Assembly: GCA_037576195.1 (NCBI GenBank)
Contig: CM075103.1
Location: 26,186,723 to 26,250,722, forward strand
Direction of reading: 5' to 3'
DNA: 64,000 bases
Source of the DNA: Phytoseiulus persimilis
Taxonomy: Eukaryota > Arthropoda > Arachnida > Mesostigmata > Phytoseiidae
Both the position numbers and the translations under genes were made by a program. Each line of letters begins with the position of its first letter. Positions within the stretch are counted from its first letter, which is position 1. Positions 10,574 to 24,444 of the stretch are shown here, in pieces. The notes below the pieces were generated by a model. It did not search any database and had not been told where the DNA came from. It saw only the letters and a program-made list of their open reading frames with translations.

Positions 10574-13399
10574 GGCACTGGAAAAATTCCCGGTCACCCC
10601 GAAATAGAACCCTCTGGTCGGGTCGGCTGCACGTGTTCCAGATCCATTCCATGAACTGAACGTTCTCCGTGAATGAGTTCGAACTAAAATGGAGAAACAG
10701 CGGGCGCTCAGAGTTGGCACCGGAAGCTGCGGGCGAACGTTTCCGTGCAAAAGGTGTGTTAGGCGTTACTACGGAAATCATCGACTCCGTAACAGTCATC
10801 GCCCTCGATCGAGGGGCAGTCCACCGATCAAGGGTCTTTGCTCCACCGAGAACACCATCAATGCATCGCGAATCGTGACGCTAATCAATCATAATTCCAA
10901 TCGACATTGAGCACAAGCGACGCGAAATAACGGCTCGATCCCGTTTCCCCCTTCGAGAACTCCCCGACGGACTTTCTTCGATTTCCAAAATACGTTTCCC
11001 ATCTCAGAGCGGTGCCATCGGAGGCTTTTCGGTTGCGAAGCTGCTGTATGATTGCAACGACTGAAGTCAAGTGCAAGTCGATCAGCTCCTCGCCCAAATC
11101 AATGTCCACCGATCTCGTCGGAGGATCCAAGCAACGTCAAGTCTCCGATTGAGCTTATTATACAGTCAACAGTACGGACCACGTGGGGAAACGTTTCTGC
11201 GTCGAAACCTATCAACTTTCGTGGGTTCATCCCGTATTTAGTAGCAAGCTCCGCGATCGAGACAGCAGGCTCCATCGTTGATAAACGACTGCGTGTGAAA
11301 ATCCCGCAAATTGCAAATTGCTCAATGAGCTCGCTCGATGCGCCGCGAAGCGCTGCGCGTGAAGATCTGCGGCCAGAAGAAGGCAGATAGTAGGATTCCT
11401 CCGTGGTTCATAAGCACCAGAGGTATTTCTAGAGCTTGCGGTACAAAAGCGTAATATAATCCAGAGAGAGTCCACTTTTTCCCCACCGAGGGCGGAATAA
11501 CGCACTGGATCCTTTGGGAGGATGTCGATGCGGCAGAATGCCATTGAATTTTTCGGAGGACGGTGAAACGTTTCCAAACAATATTCATCGAAAAGTCGCT
11601 CAGTCCACGTTCGGCGATGATGTCGACTGAACAGTACTGAAATGATTCCCGACATTTTAGATTGTGGGTTCACAGGTTGACACGTCTCATGGAGCCGAGT
11701 CCGTGAAAATACATCGCGTCTCATATCTTCCCGGGTATTCAAATACTCTGCCAAGTTTGGCATCAGGCTCTCTGTGAAGTTCACGAAGATATCAGAACTA
11801 CCGACTGAGAAACCTCACTCATGTCCTTCGCGTGTCTTTCTCCGTGAGCTTCATGCCAGTTCCGTCCTTTCAGGTCCAGCGAGATGATCCGAAAGTACTT
11901 CTCCGGGAGTCTTGACTGGCACAAAGTATTTGGGGTGGGAGAGACATGGATGAGCATTATGTAGAGTGTCATGAAATGTAGAATCGATGCCGTTATCAAA
12001 CGAAAAACGACCCATGTCGATACTTCAGTCCGAGGTATTGAAGTTGGTCCAGGGATCTTAATCTTATTGACTAATCTTGTGGTAGCTGCAGCGTAGGACA
12101 TGATAAGTGAATGTGTCGCTGATGGATCGAGGGTCTCGAATTCTGATTCATCGGTGAAAATAACGTTTTGCCACTTGGACGACGTCTACCTCCTATGCTC
12201 TTCAGCCGTACGCGATGGATACGCGATTCGACCTCGCAACCCCGCCTCGTTGCACGATTTCTCACCTGCGTCGAAAAGATGTTTTCTTTTCAGCTCGCAA
12301 TAAGTCCACAACGAATATCCAGAGCTGTTTTGAATATACACTAGAAGCCCGCAAATAACGAGCCTTCTTCTTTCGATTTTTCCTTCAGAAACGGAAAAAA
12401 AAGAGATTGCTTATTGCCAAGTTCGTCATCTGATGCGCTCCTTATCTGACAATTTCGTCATTTGATGAGTTCTGAGGAGTCGTTTTCTGATGCGGTTTTT
12501 AAGAGAAAAATCGAAACTGAAGGGTTCGTTATCTGCGGGACTCCAGGGTATCCAACTTACTGATCGCTGTGATGAATGGATCGTCTCGTCATGTAGTTTG
12601 CCATCGTCGATCTTTATAGGTACCCGTTTCCTCGTAGTTGAGTGTGTACCCGACGCGGCGTTCTGGACACTCTGTGTGGCCATATGTTGTGAGTGGAAGC
12701 CGGCTGGCCTCAGCGCGCGGATAGCGAGTCACGCCTCTGTTGGGCGTTGAGACCCAGGTGTCCATTTCTCACTGACAGCGCGACGATTCGACTCAACATC
12801 AACATAAGCTCTGTTTCTGCGAATGCTCCGACCGAGATTGTGCTATGCAGCGAAAATTCCTGCCGGAGCGTTTTGTCTTTTACGCAAGAGAATACATGAG
12901 ACTTTCGGATGTTTTTCCCGTGCTCCGCAAAGATACGGAGCTCGAATCGGGCCTTGAGCTCCTCCTTTCTGTCAGTAATTAACCGCGCGAATTCTTGTTT
13001 TCTACTAACTCTCTCCCACTTCGAAGATCTCCGAACACCATTCTCGACGACACAGCGGAATAGCCATGGTGAGGACGGCGTTGATGAATTTGATGAGGGT
13101 TATCAGCTGTGTGCTGTCTCGCTCTCTATTGCAGTACACGGGACCCCTCAGCTATCCCCGCTAGCTATTCAAGACTCAGACCCTCCCCCTCGTAAGAACA
13201 CTTGGATGCGCGCAACAGTTACTTGGAGGGTGATGGATGTTCACGGCGTGATTCAATTCTGTTGATCTTGATCGCCAGAACTTCAAGGTCCATACCATCT
13301 CAGTCGAGCTCCCGACTAGAATTCTGGATCTCTAGCTCCTGGGAACCGAGTAATTTCCTTACCTTATATTATCCGCGTCGTCTGTCACTTTGTTGAACT
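10574..13399. other. No supportable gene; 5' flank of the channel gene
   Basis: The part next to 10573 should hold the promoter and 5' untranslated region of the minus-strand channel gene, but no TATA box is obvious. Between 10885 and 12101 several adjacent minus-strand frames read as protein-like, including a hydrophobic N-terminal stretch, but they sit in different frames without usable splice sites. They may be a decayed gene. Confidence 0.4.
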
Positions 13400-13737
13400 G
13401 TCCGGCGTCGCTCTGTCGATGCTTTTCGGAGTCTGAGGAGAGGATTCCGGGGTCTATCTGATCAAACGTTCCTGAGTGTATGGAGTTGACTCCGGGGTCG
13501 ATCTGTCTATAGTTTCCAGGGTATATGGAGGTGATTCCGGCGTCGACGAAACGTTGCTACATGGAGAAAAATTATCATACTATTGGAGTCTCCAGCGGTG
13601 AATATTGTGTCGATCTGACCATACTTTTCGGAGTTCAGGGAGCTGAATTCGGGGTCGATCTGACCATGCTCTTCGGAGTCTATGGGAGTGACTCCAAGAT
13701 CGATCTCACTGTACTCTTCCGGGTCTGAGGAGGTGAT
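13400..13737 (+). repeat. Tandem ~45-bp minisatellite, about seven diverged units
   Basis: Repeating unit of about 45-48 bp with consensus words GGGGTCGATCTGACCAT, then CTTTTCGGAGTCT, then GGAGGTGATTCC. The period is a multiple of three, so one frame (13525-13728) gives a repeated 15-residue pattern (VDLTxLFGV). That is a by-product of the repeat and not evidence for a gene. The same unit family occurs at 1-103 and inside the element at 36201-37128. Confidence 0.75.
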
Positions 13738-13999
13738 TTGACGTTCACGTATGTCTACGAAACCATCTTCGAGTGTCTACAAGCGCATAGAGGACCGTCC
13801 ACAAGACACGAAGCAGTTCAGCAGCAAAACCAACGAGGGACACTCCAGAGACCGCCGAAGACAACCTTCAAGCTGCGACGATATTCCTTGATTTCGGTCA
13901 AAACTTTTGATCAGTACAGTGCAAACTGCTTCACAGAAAACTTACAACATGTACCGATAAGCCGAAGATAGTTTTAGGTTTTACAGAACGCGTGGGGTG

Positions 14000-14050
14000 A
14001 ACAGAAAAAATTTCAGCCCCTCCCGAGAGAAAATCCTGGCTACGCCTGTG
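14000..14050 (+). mobile_element. Solitary hAT-like terminus
   Basis: Read on the minus strand from 14050, this begins CACAGGCGTAGCCAGGA and continues into a run with GAGGGGCTG, like the termini of hAT elements with CAG(T/G)GGCGTAGC ends. No matching left end or 8-bp duplication was found, so it is a fragment or the partner has diverged. Confidence 0.4.
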
Positions 14051-17000
14051 CGCTCTGCCAATTAGAATCTACCGAGCTGACGAGTCAGAGATCGGAATGG
14101 GCATGTTCCCAATCTTCTCTGGGGTTGGGAGTCACGTCGATGGATTGCCCGGCGTCCATTTTCATACTTCGGACGTTGCCACTTGAATCTAGTTTTTGCT
14201 CCTCCATTTTGGAGGCAAGTCACCGTGTCCTCCGCCTGTCTCCTCGTCATCTTATTTCGTGTTCCATCCCTCCATCCTAGCGCAATATTTTGCAGTTTGC
14301 GACCAATCACAGGCCGGGTGTCCCCTCTTCCGAACCAATTCCCGCAGCTTGACAAAATATTCAAATCGTATAAAACATGCAAGTGGTTGACATTCATCGA
14401 GATTCAGGCAGAGAAAAATACACCATCCAAAACCACCAGGTCACCTAGTGCTCCTTGTACACTTTTCAAAGCCCGAATATTGATCCGGTTTCTGCCCGAA
14501 AACCGTTGATAGAGAACATCCATGACTTTTATTGCAACCGCCTCTCTCTTCGTTCTTGGGCCTCGAGTGTTCCGTGGTTGCTTTCTGGCATCAGGTTTGG
14601 CTTTGCAGAGGCGCATATCGAGCAATGTTGCTTGTTCCGAGTAAGAGTAACTCTCCCCTCGCACTCGTTACGATTTCGCTCCGAGGAAAACCGTGGTTCC
14701 GGTGCTCCCAGCTCAAGCCGGGCGTACTCCATTTCTGCAGGACCCTAAGTTCTGAGATGACAACAGAATGGTGAGAGCCGCCGAGTGCTCGAAACGCCGC
14801 CACACGATCGTATGTTTTCAGGAGCGTTCCCAACGGATCTGATTCGCTCCCGAAGTATTCCATTCGACACACACGGAGGCTAAACCGGTGACCGGGGAAC
14901 AACGGATGGCAGAAAGAAGTTATTTCTTGAGCGATGCAAAACTCGAAATCAGGCATCATTTGTGCTGGGAATGACCGTGTTCGGCATTTCCATTGCGAAA
15001 TTGTCAAGGTTGATGTATTTGCTACCGTTCTCGACCCGCGGAGTACTCAGTCGACTGGATGATGCATTTTTAACTTCTGAGGATCCAGAAAAACTCATTC
15101 ACATGTTTGATCTGAGATCACAGTGATTTGTCTTCGAAGTTATCGATGCTAGGTCAGAATGTGGGAGCCGTGAAGCCTCATCCGTAAGGAGGGTGACCGC
15201 CGAATTTAGGGGGCAATCGCAGAGGCCAACGAATGACGCCAGTCAAAAATCGAATGGAAGCTTGATGAAAAAAGGACCTCCCGTACGGTGGTCGACGGGA
15301 AGTTGGGACGATCGGTAAGAGAACTCCTGTTGATTCGCTTCCGTTCCGATCGTGAAGTTTCATGGTCCGTGGGGAATCCTCGTAAGCTCAGGAAGGAACT
15401 GAGCTCAGGAAGGTTGCGGATTCCCGGTCTGAGCGATTTTCGGTAAGTATTCAAAACCTGCGAAACCCACCATCGTGTCTCCCAGAAGGAGGAATCCCAT
15501 AGGAGTAAATCATTCTAGAGAGGCGGCATTCCAAGTGGAGGCATAATGATGAAGACCACGGATCAATTCGCGGCTCCACGTGCGCACGGTACGTCAATGC
15601 GTTCTCACGTAGTATCCTCCCAATGCTTTGACGCAATCGGTCACTCTGCAGAAAATCCTCGAGGCGGTTTTGTGTTCAATCATCATGTTCCACCTGAGAA
15701 TCAGGAATGGAGAACGATGGACCCTCGAGTTCCTCTCCGACCCAGCCCTCACGCATCGGGCTGTAGCTGGGTGGCATGGGTTAATTTTCCGGGCTCTTAA
15801 AACTATCCACGTGCGTAGGCTACCCGGCGTTTCTCCCGGCCACTGCGTCACACGCGAGGCCGATGGTCGAAAAAGCCCGTACGAACGGAACTTTTCTATT
15901 GGACATCGGAGGACATGAGTAGGTGGCCGGAAATTGGGAAACAAAAAGTGCGGCATCAGAAAGTCGACCTGAAAACGGTTTCCGATGCAACTTCCTAACC
16001 GATGGGGAGTACATAGAGACTGCCTGTGTACAGTCCTGCCGGGGCCCGACGACTTTCGCGTCCAACCTCGGGGGCCTGCTCATGTTTGGAATTCGATTAG
16101 TTCGAGAAGCGTTAGGGAGCTTCTAGTTTATCGCAAGTACTGGCGACATTGCGACGGAGCTGAATGAAAACAGAACATTTGATCTTGAGCAGGAGAACAA
16201 TAAGTGGTCCGACGGGATATCGCAAGAGCGTCCAATAACTTCTCGCACTGATCGCGATGTATTGTCGAGCTTACCCAGCTCTTTCTTCTCTGTCCGGTCC
16301 GGACATCTCACACTCTCCGTCGAAAACTGAAGAGTCAAGTTCAAAAGTTGAGTTTCCATGAGGATTTTCAAGTCTTAGCATTTCGCGGTTGGAGCCCTCC
16401 AAACAAACCGGAGCAAAATCACCGACAGTCGCGAATTCCGCTCAACTAACAGGCTGCTCTGGCTTCCCTCTCTCGGCTAGCTCTGTGAGTCTCCCTTTCG
16501 TGCCTGGCAAAATGCCATCGACTCCGGTGGTTCGAGGCTACATTCGGAAACCGAGCCACGAGGATCTATTTCACCGCTCTTAATAAGGACTTACGGCCGG
16601 AGGGGGAATCCTCAGAACTTCAGCGAATCTCGCGAATCCGAGATGTCGAGGATGTATTGGATGGGGTTCTCCGTCTCGGTTTGAACTTCGAGGATACGAT
16701 CACAATGGGTCGATCCTGCCGACCTTGGCAGCAATCTGCATGTTTCCAGCAAGACGTATTTCGAGAGCCCGATATTCGTTGTTCGCTCTCAGCTCGGATC
16801 ACGCCGCGATGCTAGCGTCTTGATAACGATGGCTGCCGTGGGAGCTCCATTCAAACTAAAGCCAGAGATCCCGCAGCGAGTGAGGCCGTCCGTCTGTGTG
16901 TCCGGAAGCAGGCAATTTTCGTAAAGGGCAGAAAACGGGACTTCATATCATGATGCGAATCGCTTTCTGCCTCTCAGATGTCGCGAGCTCCCGCTGTTCC

Positions 17001-17170
17001 ATCTTCTTAACTTGATCAGCGTCCTTTCCTCCACTGACTTTGCTTTAGCGGAGACTTCATGATTCACGAGCATGTGGTATTTAGCAAGCCGCGAACACTT
17101 CGTTCCTGGAGAACAAAACCGACGGCTCTGGCTTCCGTGATCAAGGCTCTCACAAGAGAGCATCCTCTGT
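14051..17170. other. No supportable gene
   Basis: Many frames under 140 codons on both strands, with no recognisable domain, no convincing exon chain and no element ends. Confidence 0.45.
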
Positions 17171-17178
17171 TCCAGAGC

Positions 17179-18196
17179 CAGAGGCGTATCAAGGGGGGGG
17201 GCAGAGGGGGCTCGTGTCCCGGGCGCGGAGCTGATGGGGCGCGCAGTAAGGGGGCGCAAATCTGATGTGGCACGCAGTTACAAAGCGTAAAACCGTAATT
17301 GATTTTTTTTTTCCCGTAGCCGTTACCGCAGAATGAACTTCGTTCGTCTTCTAAACGAATAGACGCCCCAGAGATCTGAGGGGCGCTAAATCGGAGTTGA
17401 AGTCGATCCGTACCCGTGTCTGCATTGGAATCTCGCCCTGGAGGACTTGGGGGCGCAAAGCCGAGGGGCGCGGAAGAGATGAAAATCTATAAATGCCTTT
17501 GACTGAAGTAAAGAATCGCCTCATCTCAGGCACAGGATCATGCACCCGAGGGCTGAGGAAGGCGCGACTTCAGACTTGCATCTCTATCTCTCAAAGTGGC
17601 AAAGCTGTGGACAAACGGATTCGAAATTCTGTCGATCTCCTTCACTGGAGCAGGAACTCAATCCGAATCAAGAACAAAATCGCGACTCATGGAACTGAGA
17701 GGCGCAGAATTGAGTTCCAGTTCGATCTATTGGAGAAACTCCGTGAAGACATAAATGACCGTGAAATGTTGGTCCGTGCCAGTGAGCATGCGCGGATGGC
17801 GATTTCAGTGGAACTCCTCAGCTTCATCATCCAATACGATGATGAGAGCGTGTTCCTGGACCTGCGCGTTGCCACGTAAATCCTCACCATCGCCGTCACC
17901 ATGGCCAGCTGTGAGAGATCTTCCTTCGAGTGGGAGATTAGCATTTTTGAGCATGGAGAGACGAAAAGGAAGAATATAATGACTTCGGAGCTGTTAAGTG
18001 ATAGAAAATTTCGCCGCAGTCAAGGCTCATCGTGAACGATTCAGGTCATCACAGGTAACATTGACTGAACATGACCTTGTTCTCAACCAGAAGAATCTCT
18101 TGCGATAGCTCACCAAATTTTTGTGCGGGCTCAAAGGGGAGGGGGCGCATTTTCCCCTGTTTGCCCCGGGCGCCGCTTGAGCCAGACACGCCACTG
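17179..18196 (+). mobile_element. Non-autonomous hAT-type element with perfect 8-bp duplication
   Basis: A 1,018-bp element. The left end begins CAGAGGCGTATCAAGG; the reverse complement of the right end begins CAGTGGCGTGTCTGGC. Both ends continue into GGGGGCGC-rich subterminal sequence (GGGGCGC repeated near 17240-17470; GGGGGCGC and CGGGCGCC near 18140-18175). It is flanked on both sides by the identical 8-mer TCCAGAGC (17171-17178 and 18197-18204), the duplication length of the hAT superfamily. An internal open frame (17493-17879, 128 codons) shows none of the hAT transposase features I know (BED zinc finger, C-terminal dimerisation domain), so I treat the element as non-autonomous. The intact duplication suggests a fairly recent insertion. 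Confidence 0.8.
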
Positions 18197-18204
18197 TCCA
18201 GAGC

Positions 18205-21200
18205 TGATGTGTTCTTCGATCAAAGGCAAATAGCAGCGAATGTTTCCACTGCGGATCCGATTCGGCGATCAGCTGGCGCTGAAAATCCCAATCTCGGACA
18301 TTCCATTGAGGGTTGAACGGTGGAGGCGATAAGGCTGTGCTGTCAGGCGCCAAGCAACGCGCTTGTCCCAGGAGAGGTTTTCGTCAGAGAGATCGCGTTC
18401 CTTCTCTATGTTGGAATCCTGCTATTCAGATTCCAAGATAAGACTGGCAGAATCCACCTGAGACGCTGAGCGTCAATGATTCACCTTTTGGAAATCATTG
18501 TGATTCACGAGGATGAAGTGTTCAGAGGGAAACTTCTGCCGTTCTAGCTTCAAAGGATCCGATCCGCTCAAAAGTTCATTCAATGAACCATACGATCCAG
18601 GATAATCGGATGATTCAGTCTGATATTCACAGAAAACTATCAGGTATGGAGATCTTCGGCCGTCGTATTCGATCGCCTTGCTGCTTGACGGTGAGTTTCA
18701 AGTGCCCATGTATCATTGGTTTGCACGGCAAAGTTCCCACCCCTGGACCCTCTCGCAAGATGCTCGTTTCACAGCTTTTCTGACAATCAGAAACGGCTAT
18801 CCAATAACAAGGAATACGGCGTGTCAACCAATAACTCATTGATTCCATCGAACTCTCGCTCTCCACGAGCATAACAGTGAATATTCGCCTAATACATATC
18901 TGACAGGGAATGAAATACCTCCAAATCGGGGCACATGGAACACGATCGGCCAGTCACAGGCGGGACTTGAAAGTCGTGAGGATCTTCGCGAGGGTTTCTA
19001 CATCTGCCTGGGGATTCCGCGGAGGAATCGAGTGCGCATAGGTTTCACACAAGATGACGCGGTGTGATGATTATATACACGGTGGCTTTTTTGAGTCGGG
19101 ATTTTGGTCTTCACTTCGTCAGTTTTCCGGAAATCTGCTCGATAGTGGACTCCGAGACGATCACGTTATTCTGTTTTTTCTCGTTGGAGTGGATGTGATG
19201 AAAATAGCGGCCAGGAGTCCAAGAGAAGGAATTTTCGAGGTCTGCCCGAATGTGATCGGGGAAACGTCTTCATCGGATCGGACGGGGGTCGTGTTCGACG
19301 CGTACAAGATAGCCGATCAGGAGCCAGAAGATTAATTGGAGTTATATTGGCGCCTCGAAAAATGGCAAACGATGGTGCCGAGGTTTTCCTTGACGTTTGG
19401 GATGCTCTCAGGAGATGGAGGTTTTCCGCGCTAGGTTAGAATCCCCCGAAATATGAAGAGGTTGCACCCCATAACGAGTGAGTCGAGTTCGGGACCAAGA
19501 CAGTGCCCTGCAACAGAGGAACCCTCGCGGAGATCTACGGACCTGGGAGTTACAACGAGTCGCAAGGCCGAAAAGAGAGGGGGATGATGCTAGGGAACAT
19601 GGCTGGTCAGTGCTAACGCTCTGTCACTTTCAAATCACTGTTCGAAAGGTCTAGAGATTACGACACGCCGCTTTGAGACATTGTCCAGGTGCGAACTCAG
19701 GAGTTAAATGATCGTGTACCATGATCGCTTTTCTGAGCAATCTTTCGGAGCCGGGACGGGGCCAATGGGAGCCAATGCAGTTCCTCCGGCCAACCGATCC
19801 AGGTGATCCGCAGCAACCCCTTTTGGCAAAATGCGTGTACAACTACCCTGTCAGTGATACCGTCAGCATGACGACGGTTTGGATGGTGCCTCTCACGCCG
19901 CCCGTTTGTCAAGACCTAGTTTGGACTTCTTTTCTGCATGCCGATAAGGAAGCAGCGTTCTCCTGGAAGAGAGCAACCCTGACTTGGTTCGGCGGTGAGG
20001 AGACGGTGGAGCACGAGGGAGGGAGCGACTTCTGGATCGAATGACAGATCCTTCTGTGAGATAGAGAACATTGAAAGACTCCATTGCAGGACGGAAATGG
20101 AGATAGGATCGAAGATTTATCGGGAAACCGCCACTCTCCCTGCTTCTTTGTCCGCCATCTTCTCAATAGCTTTCCAACAGAGTCCAGCCGAGGGGGAAAG
20201 AATCTGTGGCTTGGTCGCACACGCCTAGGCCTCCCCGTGTCTGATACTCTAGGGGAGTTGAGTTCTTCCTCGAAGATTATTTTCTCGGAATCCTTAGAGT
20301 AGGGAAAAAGTCCGATTGTTGCACCTGATTTATCGCCCTCTCGACGAACCATCATATATTTCGTGCTCTCATTCTTGATAGAAAAGCGACAATCACTTCC
20401 TTTCGTCTCTGCCTCAGATCAGGGAACGATAATCATGAGAGGTGGTTCATGAGAGTTGCTCAAGTAATTCTATCGATTCAGCTTGAACAGGGGTGGTCAA
20501 AGTGCGACTCACGCGAGGGCCACTGTGTCCATCCCTGAGCTCGAATATCTCTGTTCTGAATATTGTGATAATTTTCCGGCTCGAGAGACATCAAGAATCA
20601 ATAATGGTCCACCATGTCACAAACAAGGTTGCCAATCCTTGACATCCTGTCTACCGAGCAATCCGTCACGGATGAGTTGGGCTTTGAGGAGTCCATGGAA
20701 GAGTCCGCAGGAGAATGACGCTCCAAGGGCAGGTAATCCATCTGCTCACATGTCGGTTGGATCGTGCAAGCTGTCTTCATTCCTCTGAAGGTTTCGGCTG
20801 ATAACTACATTGCGTCCAGTAGCGTACCGACCCTCGGTGATGCCCAGGGCGGTATCCCCTTCTAATCCCGTTTTGAGAGAATCCCAGTTTTTTTTTCATG
20901 GCGAAAATTTCCTCAAAGTGCGGAACAGAGATAGATCCCATGCTGTGGAAGTTTCACGAGTGTCAGAATGAAGATATTTTCTCGTGATCGCAGTCCTGAT
21001 ACGTGAGAAGTGCCCTTTCACAAACAAACACATATGGTACCGAACATCATTGCTCGAAACGGTCACGATGGGGAATGTTTCGCCGATAATGGTCACGGAT
21101 GTTCTGTGACGAGGATTTCTCACTTTAGACTTCAATAATTTTGCGATTCGACCGAATCAACAACGTATTCTCAGACAGAACTTCGGAGCTCCTATCTGTA

Positions 21201-21380
21201 TGGCTGCTGGACCGCGCGGGCGAAATCATCATCGTTTTGGAAGCTCTGAGTTCCGGAAGCTTGAGACTCATCTGTGCCCTCCGCGAGACACTCCGACTCA
21301 AAAGGATCCGACGCCAAGCCCGCCAGAGGGAGATGCCGCCACCTCCAGCGCCTATGGAAGTTACGGACCGCGAGGTAGGA
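18205..21380. other. No supportable gene
   Basis: Short frames only. The two overlapping antisense frames at 19700-20355 have no recognisable domain. Nothing else was seen. Confidence 0.45.
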
Positions 21381-21381
21381 T

Positions 21382-21622
21382 TTGGCAACTGCCGTCGCGG
21401 GATTCCAGAAGGGGGTCGCGATCCCCGGGCTGGGCAGAAGGCTGCCCCAGGCCCGAGGCCTTGATGCACGGCCTCCTCCGCCCCCTCTCGCTACGCTAGT
21501 GATTGCGTTGCACGACTTTTGGTGCTGCAGGTCATCCAAGAAATCAGCCACGGCGCGCTTAGGTAGATGGGGGGTAGCAAATCAGTGGTCCGCCCGGGGC
21601 ATCAAGGCTCGCTACGCCACTG
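21382..21622 (+). mobile_element. Two tandem hAT-like right termini
   Basis: Two sequences with the form of a hAT right end lie about 125 bp apart: CTCGCTACGCTAGTG ending at 21498 and CTCGCTACGCCACTG ending at 21622. Reverse-complemented they begin CA(C/G)T(A/G)GCGTAGCGAG and continue into GGGCGG. Each carries a nearby GGCATCAAGG- or GCATCAAGG-type word on one strand. No left ends were found, so this is probably nested or truncated debris of one family. Confidence 0.45.
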
Positions 21623-21630
21623 GCTATATG

Positions 21631-24444
21631 ACATCCAGCGGTGCGAGATCACGAGAGAACAACTCTGCATCGGAACAGAGAGACGTTCACCAAGATTCTT
21701 TGAACGTTCGTCGGAACACATTGTATCACCATTCAAAATCGAGCGTTCCGAAAATCTGCCGAGCCAGAGCGGGGCAGAGCGATGTAACCAACAGTGTAGG
21801 CGACGCCTCGAAGCGCAGTCCCTATCTTCCCAGTTCGTCATCAGGGAATGCGTTCCCAGACAAATCCATCCCCTATGGGATTCTAGGGACTGGGACCATT
21901 AGAACCGTCGATACACTCGGAAGCTGTCGTTGAGTTCATGTTTTGTGTTCCAGATTCCTTTGTCGATCAACGAAGAGAGGTATCTATGAGAACATTATTC
22001 CGGATTGTCGATTGTCCCTGCTCGGAGAGCTGGCTCGAACTTCATGGGTGCAACTCCCCTTGTTTTCCTCATGGAATTTCGAGCATCAATGGAGGCTTCC
22101 GTTTGTTTCTCAACTAGGACGGTGCTAGTTCAGCCACTTTGACGAAACGTGCTTCGCGCTCAAACTCTCGCGGAGCTTTTCCGGAATTTCCCCAGCGTTC
22201 GGCAGGAGACTTCGCAGTTTCAACCTCTTCCGCTCCTCAGCAGTCGCAATGTTTGTGAATCTTCTCGGTAAGGGCGTTTTTATCAAGTTTCGCATTGTGT
22301 GCATTCCTTCTGTTGAGTTCAGCGACCAATGGAATACCCGTCCTTCCGATTCAACACCACCTGTTGAAGCCGCTCCCATTATTCCGGAGATATTGGAAGC
22401 TCAGTGATTCCTCATGGATTTCCAGCAGCTGGGAGCGACCCGCTCCGTCTACCCGGCGCCCAAAATTCGCGCATGATATGCTCGGTGAACCCGACTTCTC
22501 AAACGGAGGTCGCTGTGGGCCAGAGTTGAGCATAATCATGACTTGAAATCATTATTCCCATTCGAAACGGGAGACCGCTCCATATGAAGGCGAGTCAAGC
22601 CTTGTCGTGGGTTTCAGGGATCGCCTAATACTGTGCCGGTGAGGTCGAAAGGCGCGACTTTCCTTTTGCTGCAACTCTAGTTGAAAAACCTAGAATCAAG
22701 TCGACATCACTCCCTCGAGTCGCGGTACCATCGCACCGGAATGGGGAAACACTGAGACGCTGGAAGCAGGAACAAGCTCAAGGAATCCGCCGGCGCCCCA
22801 GAGCAGTGTGGATGCCTTCGGCAGTTCTCGACCAAACAGACTAATTCCCTGGAATCTCGCAATTAACGAGAACGGCTACTGCAGAAGTCTCTCAACGCTG
22901 ACCGGGGACGCAACGGAGACGGGTGGTTTGGCAATATGAACTGAACGCCCAGGACCGGAAATTTCTCCATGGTGTGTACGCTACAACTCCTTAATGAACT
23001 ATCTGATGCGTTTCCCTGGTCGGCCATTCTCCATGGCCTCCTGCGTTAAACTCGCTTGGAGACCTTGATGAGACGTCGGGCCGAGACTCGCGACAGTCTT
23101 CTTCCGAGATGTAAGCATATGGAGACGTGCAGATTACGGAAGCGAAGAAATCTAGAGGAAAAACGACCTGAGCGGCTGGAGCGAGGTTCGTCAGCAACCC
23201 TTGTGTCTACACTTTCGAAAGAGAAAGCATCGAACATCTCTCCTCGGTCAGGGTCCAAGACGCCGAAAACATTCGAGCCCAAAACGCATGAAGCCGAAAA
23301 TGGAGCCCGAAAAGCATGAAGCCGGAAACCTCCTCTCCCAACAGCGGAGTGGTCGGGACTGGTTTGGCGGGATGGAATTTCTGTGTTGTTTCGTCGATCT
23401 GTACCTTTGTGAGACTCCATTGGATGACACGCACCTGCTGCGAAGAATCAGTGAGCTCGACTCGCCGCTCGGTGCCAATGCCAGTCCCAGGCAGGTTACA
23501 GGCTCATTGAGGTGATTCGGGGGCACCGATACGTGAAATCACCGAACCGTCTGGTCCACTGAATCACTTGTTGACCACGGAGTACACCGGCCGTCGGTGG
23601 CCTCGACGATTCACTTCCAGACAGCGGAGCAATCGCTGATTGATTCCGGTTTTCCCCTTCCGTTGGGAAAGAACAAGGTGTTGTAACAGCGTATTCCGCG
23701 AATACTACTAGAGCTGGAGGTGAAGGTTCCTCTTCAGTTACAGCAAGTTGACCTCGGAAACTCCAAGATTCGCGTTCAGCAGATTGCTTCCTGTAGAAGC
23801 TACACCTTTGCTCAGTTCGATTCTCCGGCTTCATGCATCTCGGGCTCGATTTTTCGGGATACACGGTATTCACCCTCTCCTCGGCTCGAATGCGCAACTG
23901 CGCGCTGGAAAGCCTATGCGGTTACAGCGGAGATCTTGGATCCAGTGTCTGTTTCCTGATCGCGATCCCTGCGCCGCAATCGGAACCACAGCCCCTCTCC
24001 AGGGCGGTTCCTCAAAAAAACTCAATTCCCACAAGTGCTCTAATAGAGGGGGGCGAAACCACTCCTCTGATAGGATGAGATCCGCACAATGAGTCGCACC
24101 GGAAAGACAGTTTTCTCCACTGGAGAGCGCAGAGGTGATCCGATCTCTCGAGTTATTGGATCACTGACCATCGTCGGCGGATAACTTCGCATCGCCCTGG
24201 GCCCCGATATCGAGTGAACTCTTAAGAATCGACGGAAACATTCACTAAAATGTCTGAATAATTTCTTGGCGAGGCAGCCTCATCTGCTGAGCTCAGTTCG
24301 ATTGGGGGATCCTGGGAGCTCGGCCCGGTCATCATTCGTACTCTAGCCGCGGAGTCGCTGCCACCGACATCCGAGGGTATGTACAAGTCCCGAAATCGTC
24401 TGGAGCGATTGCCAAGGAGGCCGATAGGCCGTTGATCCCATATT
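21631..24444. other. No supportable gene; small inverted/direct repeat
   Basis: A 28-bp unit (GAGCCC(A/G)AAA(A/C)GCATGAAGCC) is duplicated at 23275-23330, and an inverted copy lies at 23827-23847. Otherwise there are only chance frames. Confidence 0.45.

Noticed and set aside
10885..12101. Minus-strand fragments that might be a Golgi sulfotransferase-like type II membrane protein (hydrophobic stretch, R-x-R-L-x-x-T-C, K-x-S-M-A-F-C-R-I)
   Set aside because: The pieces are in different frames without splice sites, and the expected phosphosulfate-binding motif after CRI is absent. At most a decayed pseudogene; too weak to call.
13525..13728. Open frame with repeated VDLTxLFGV pattern
   Set aside because: Translation of the minisatellite only.
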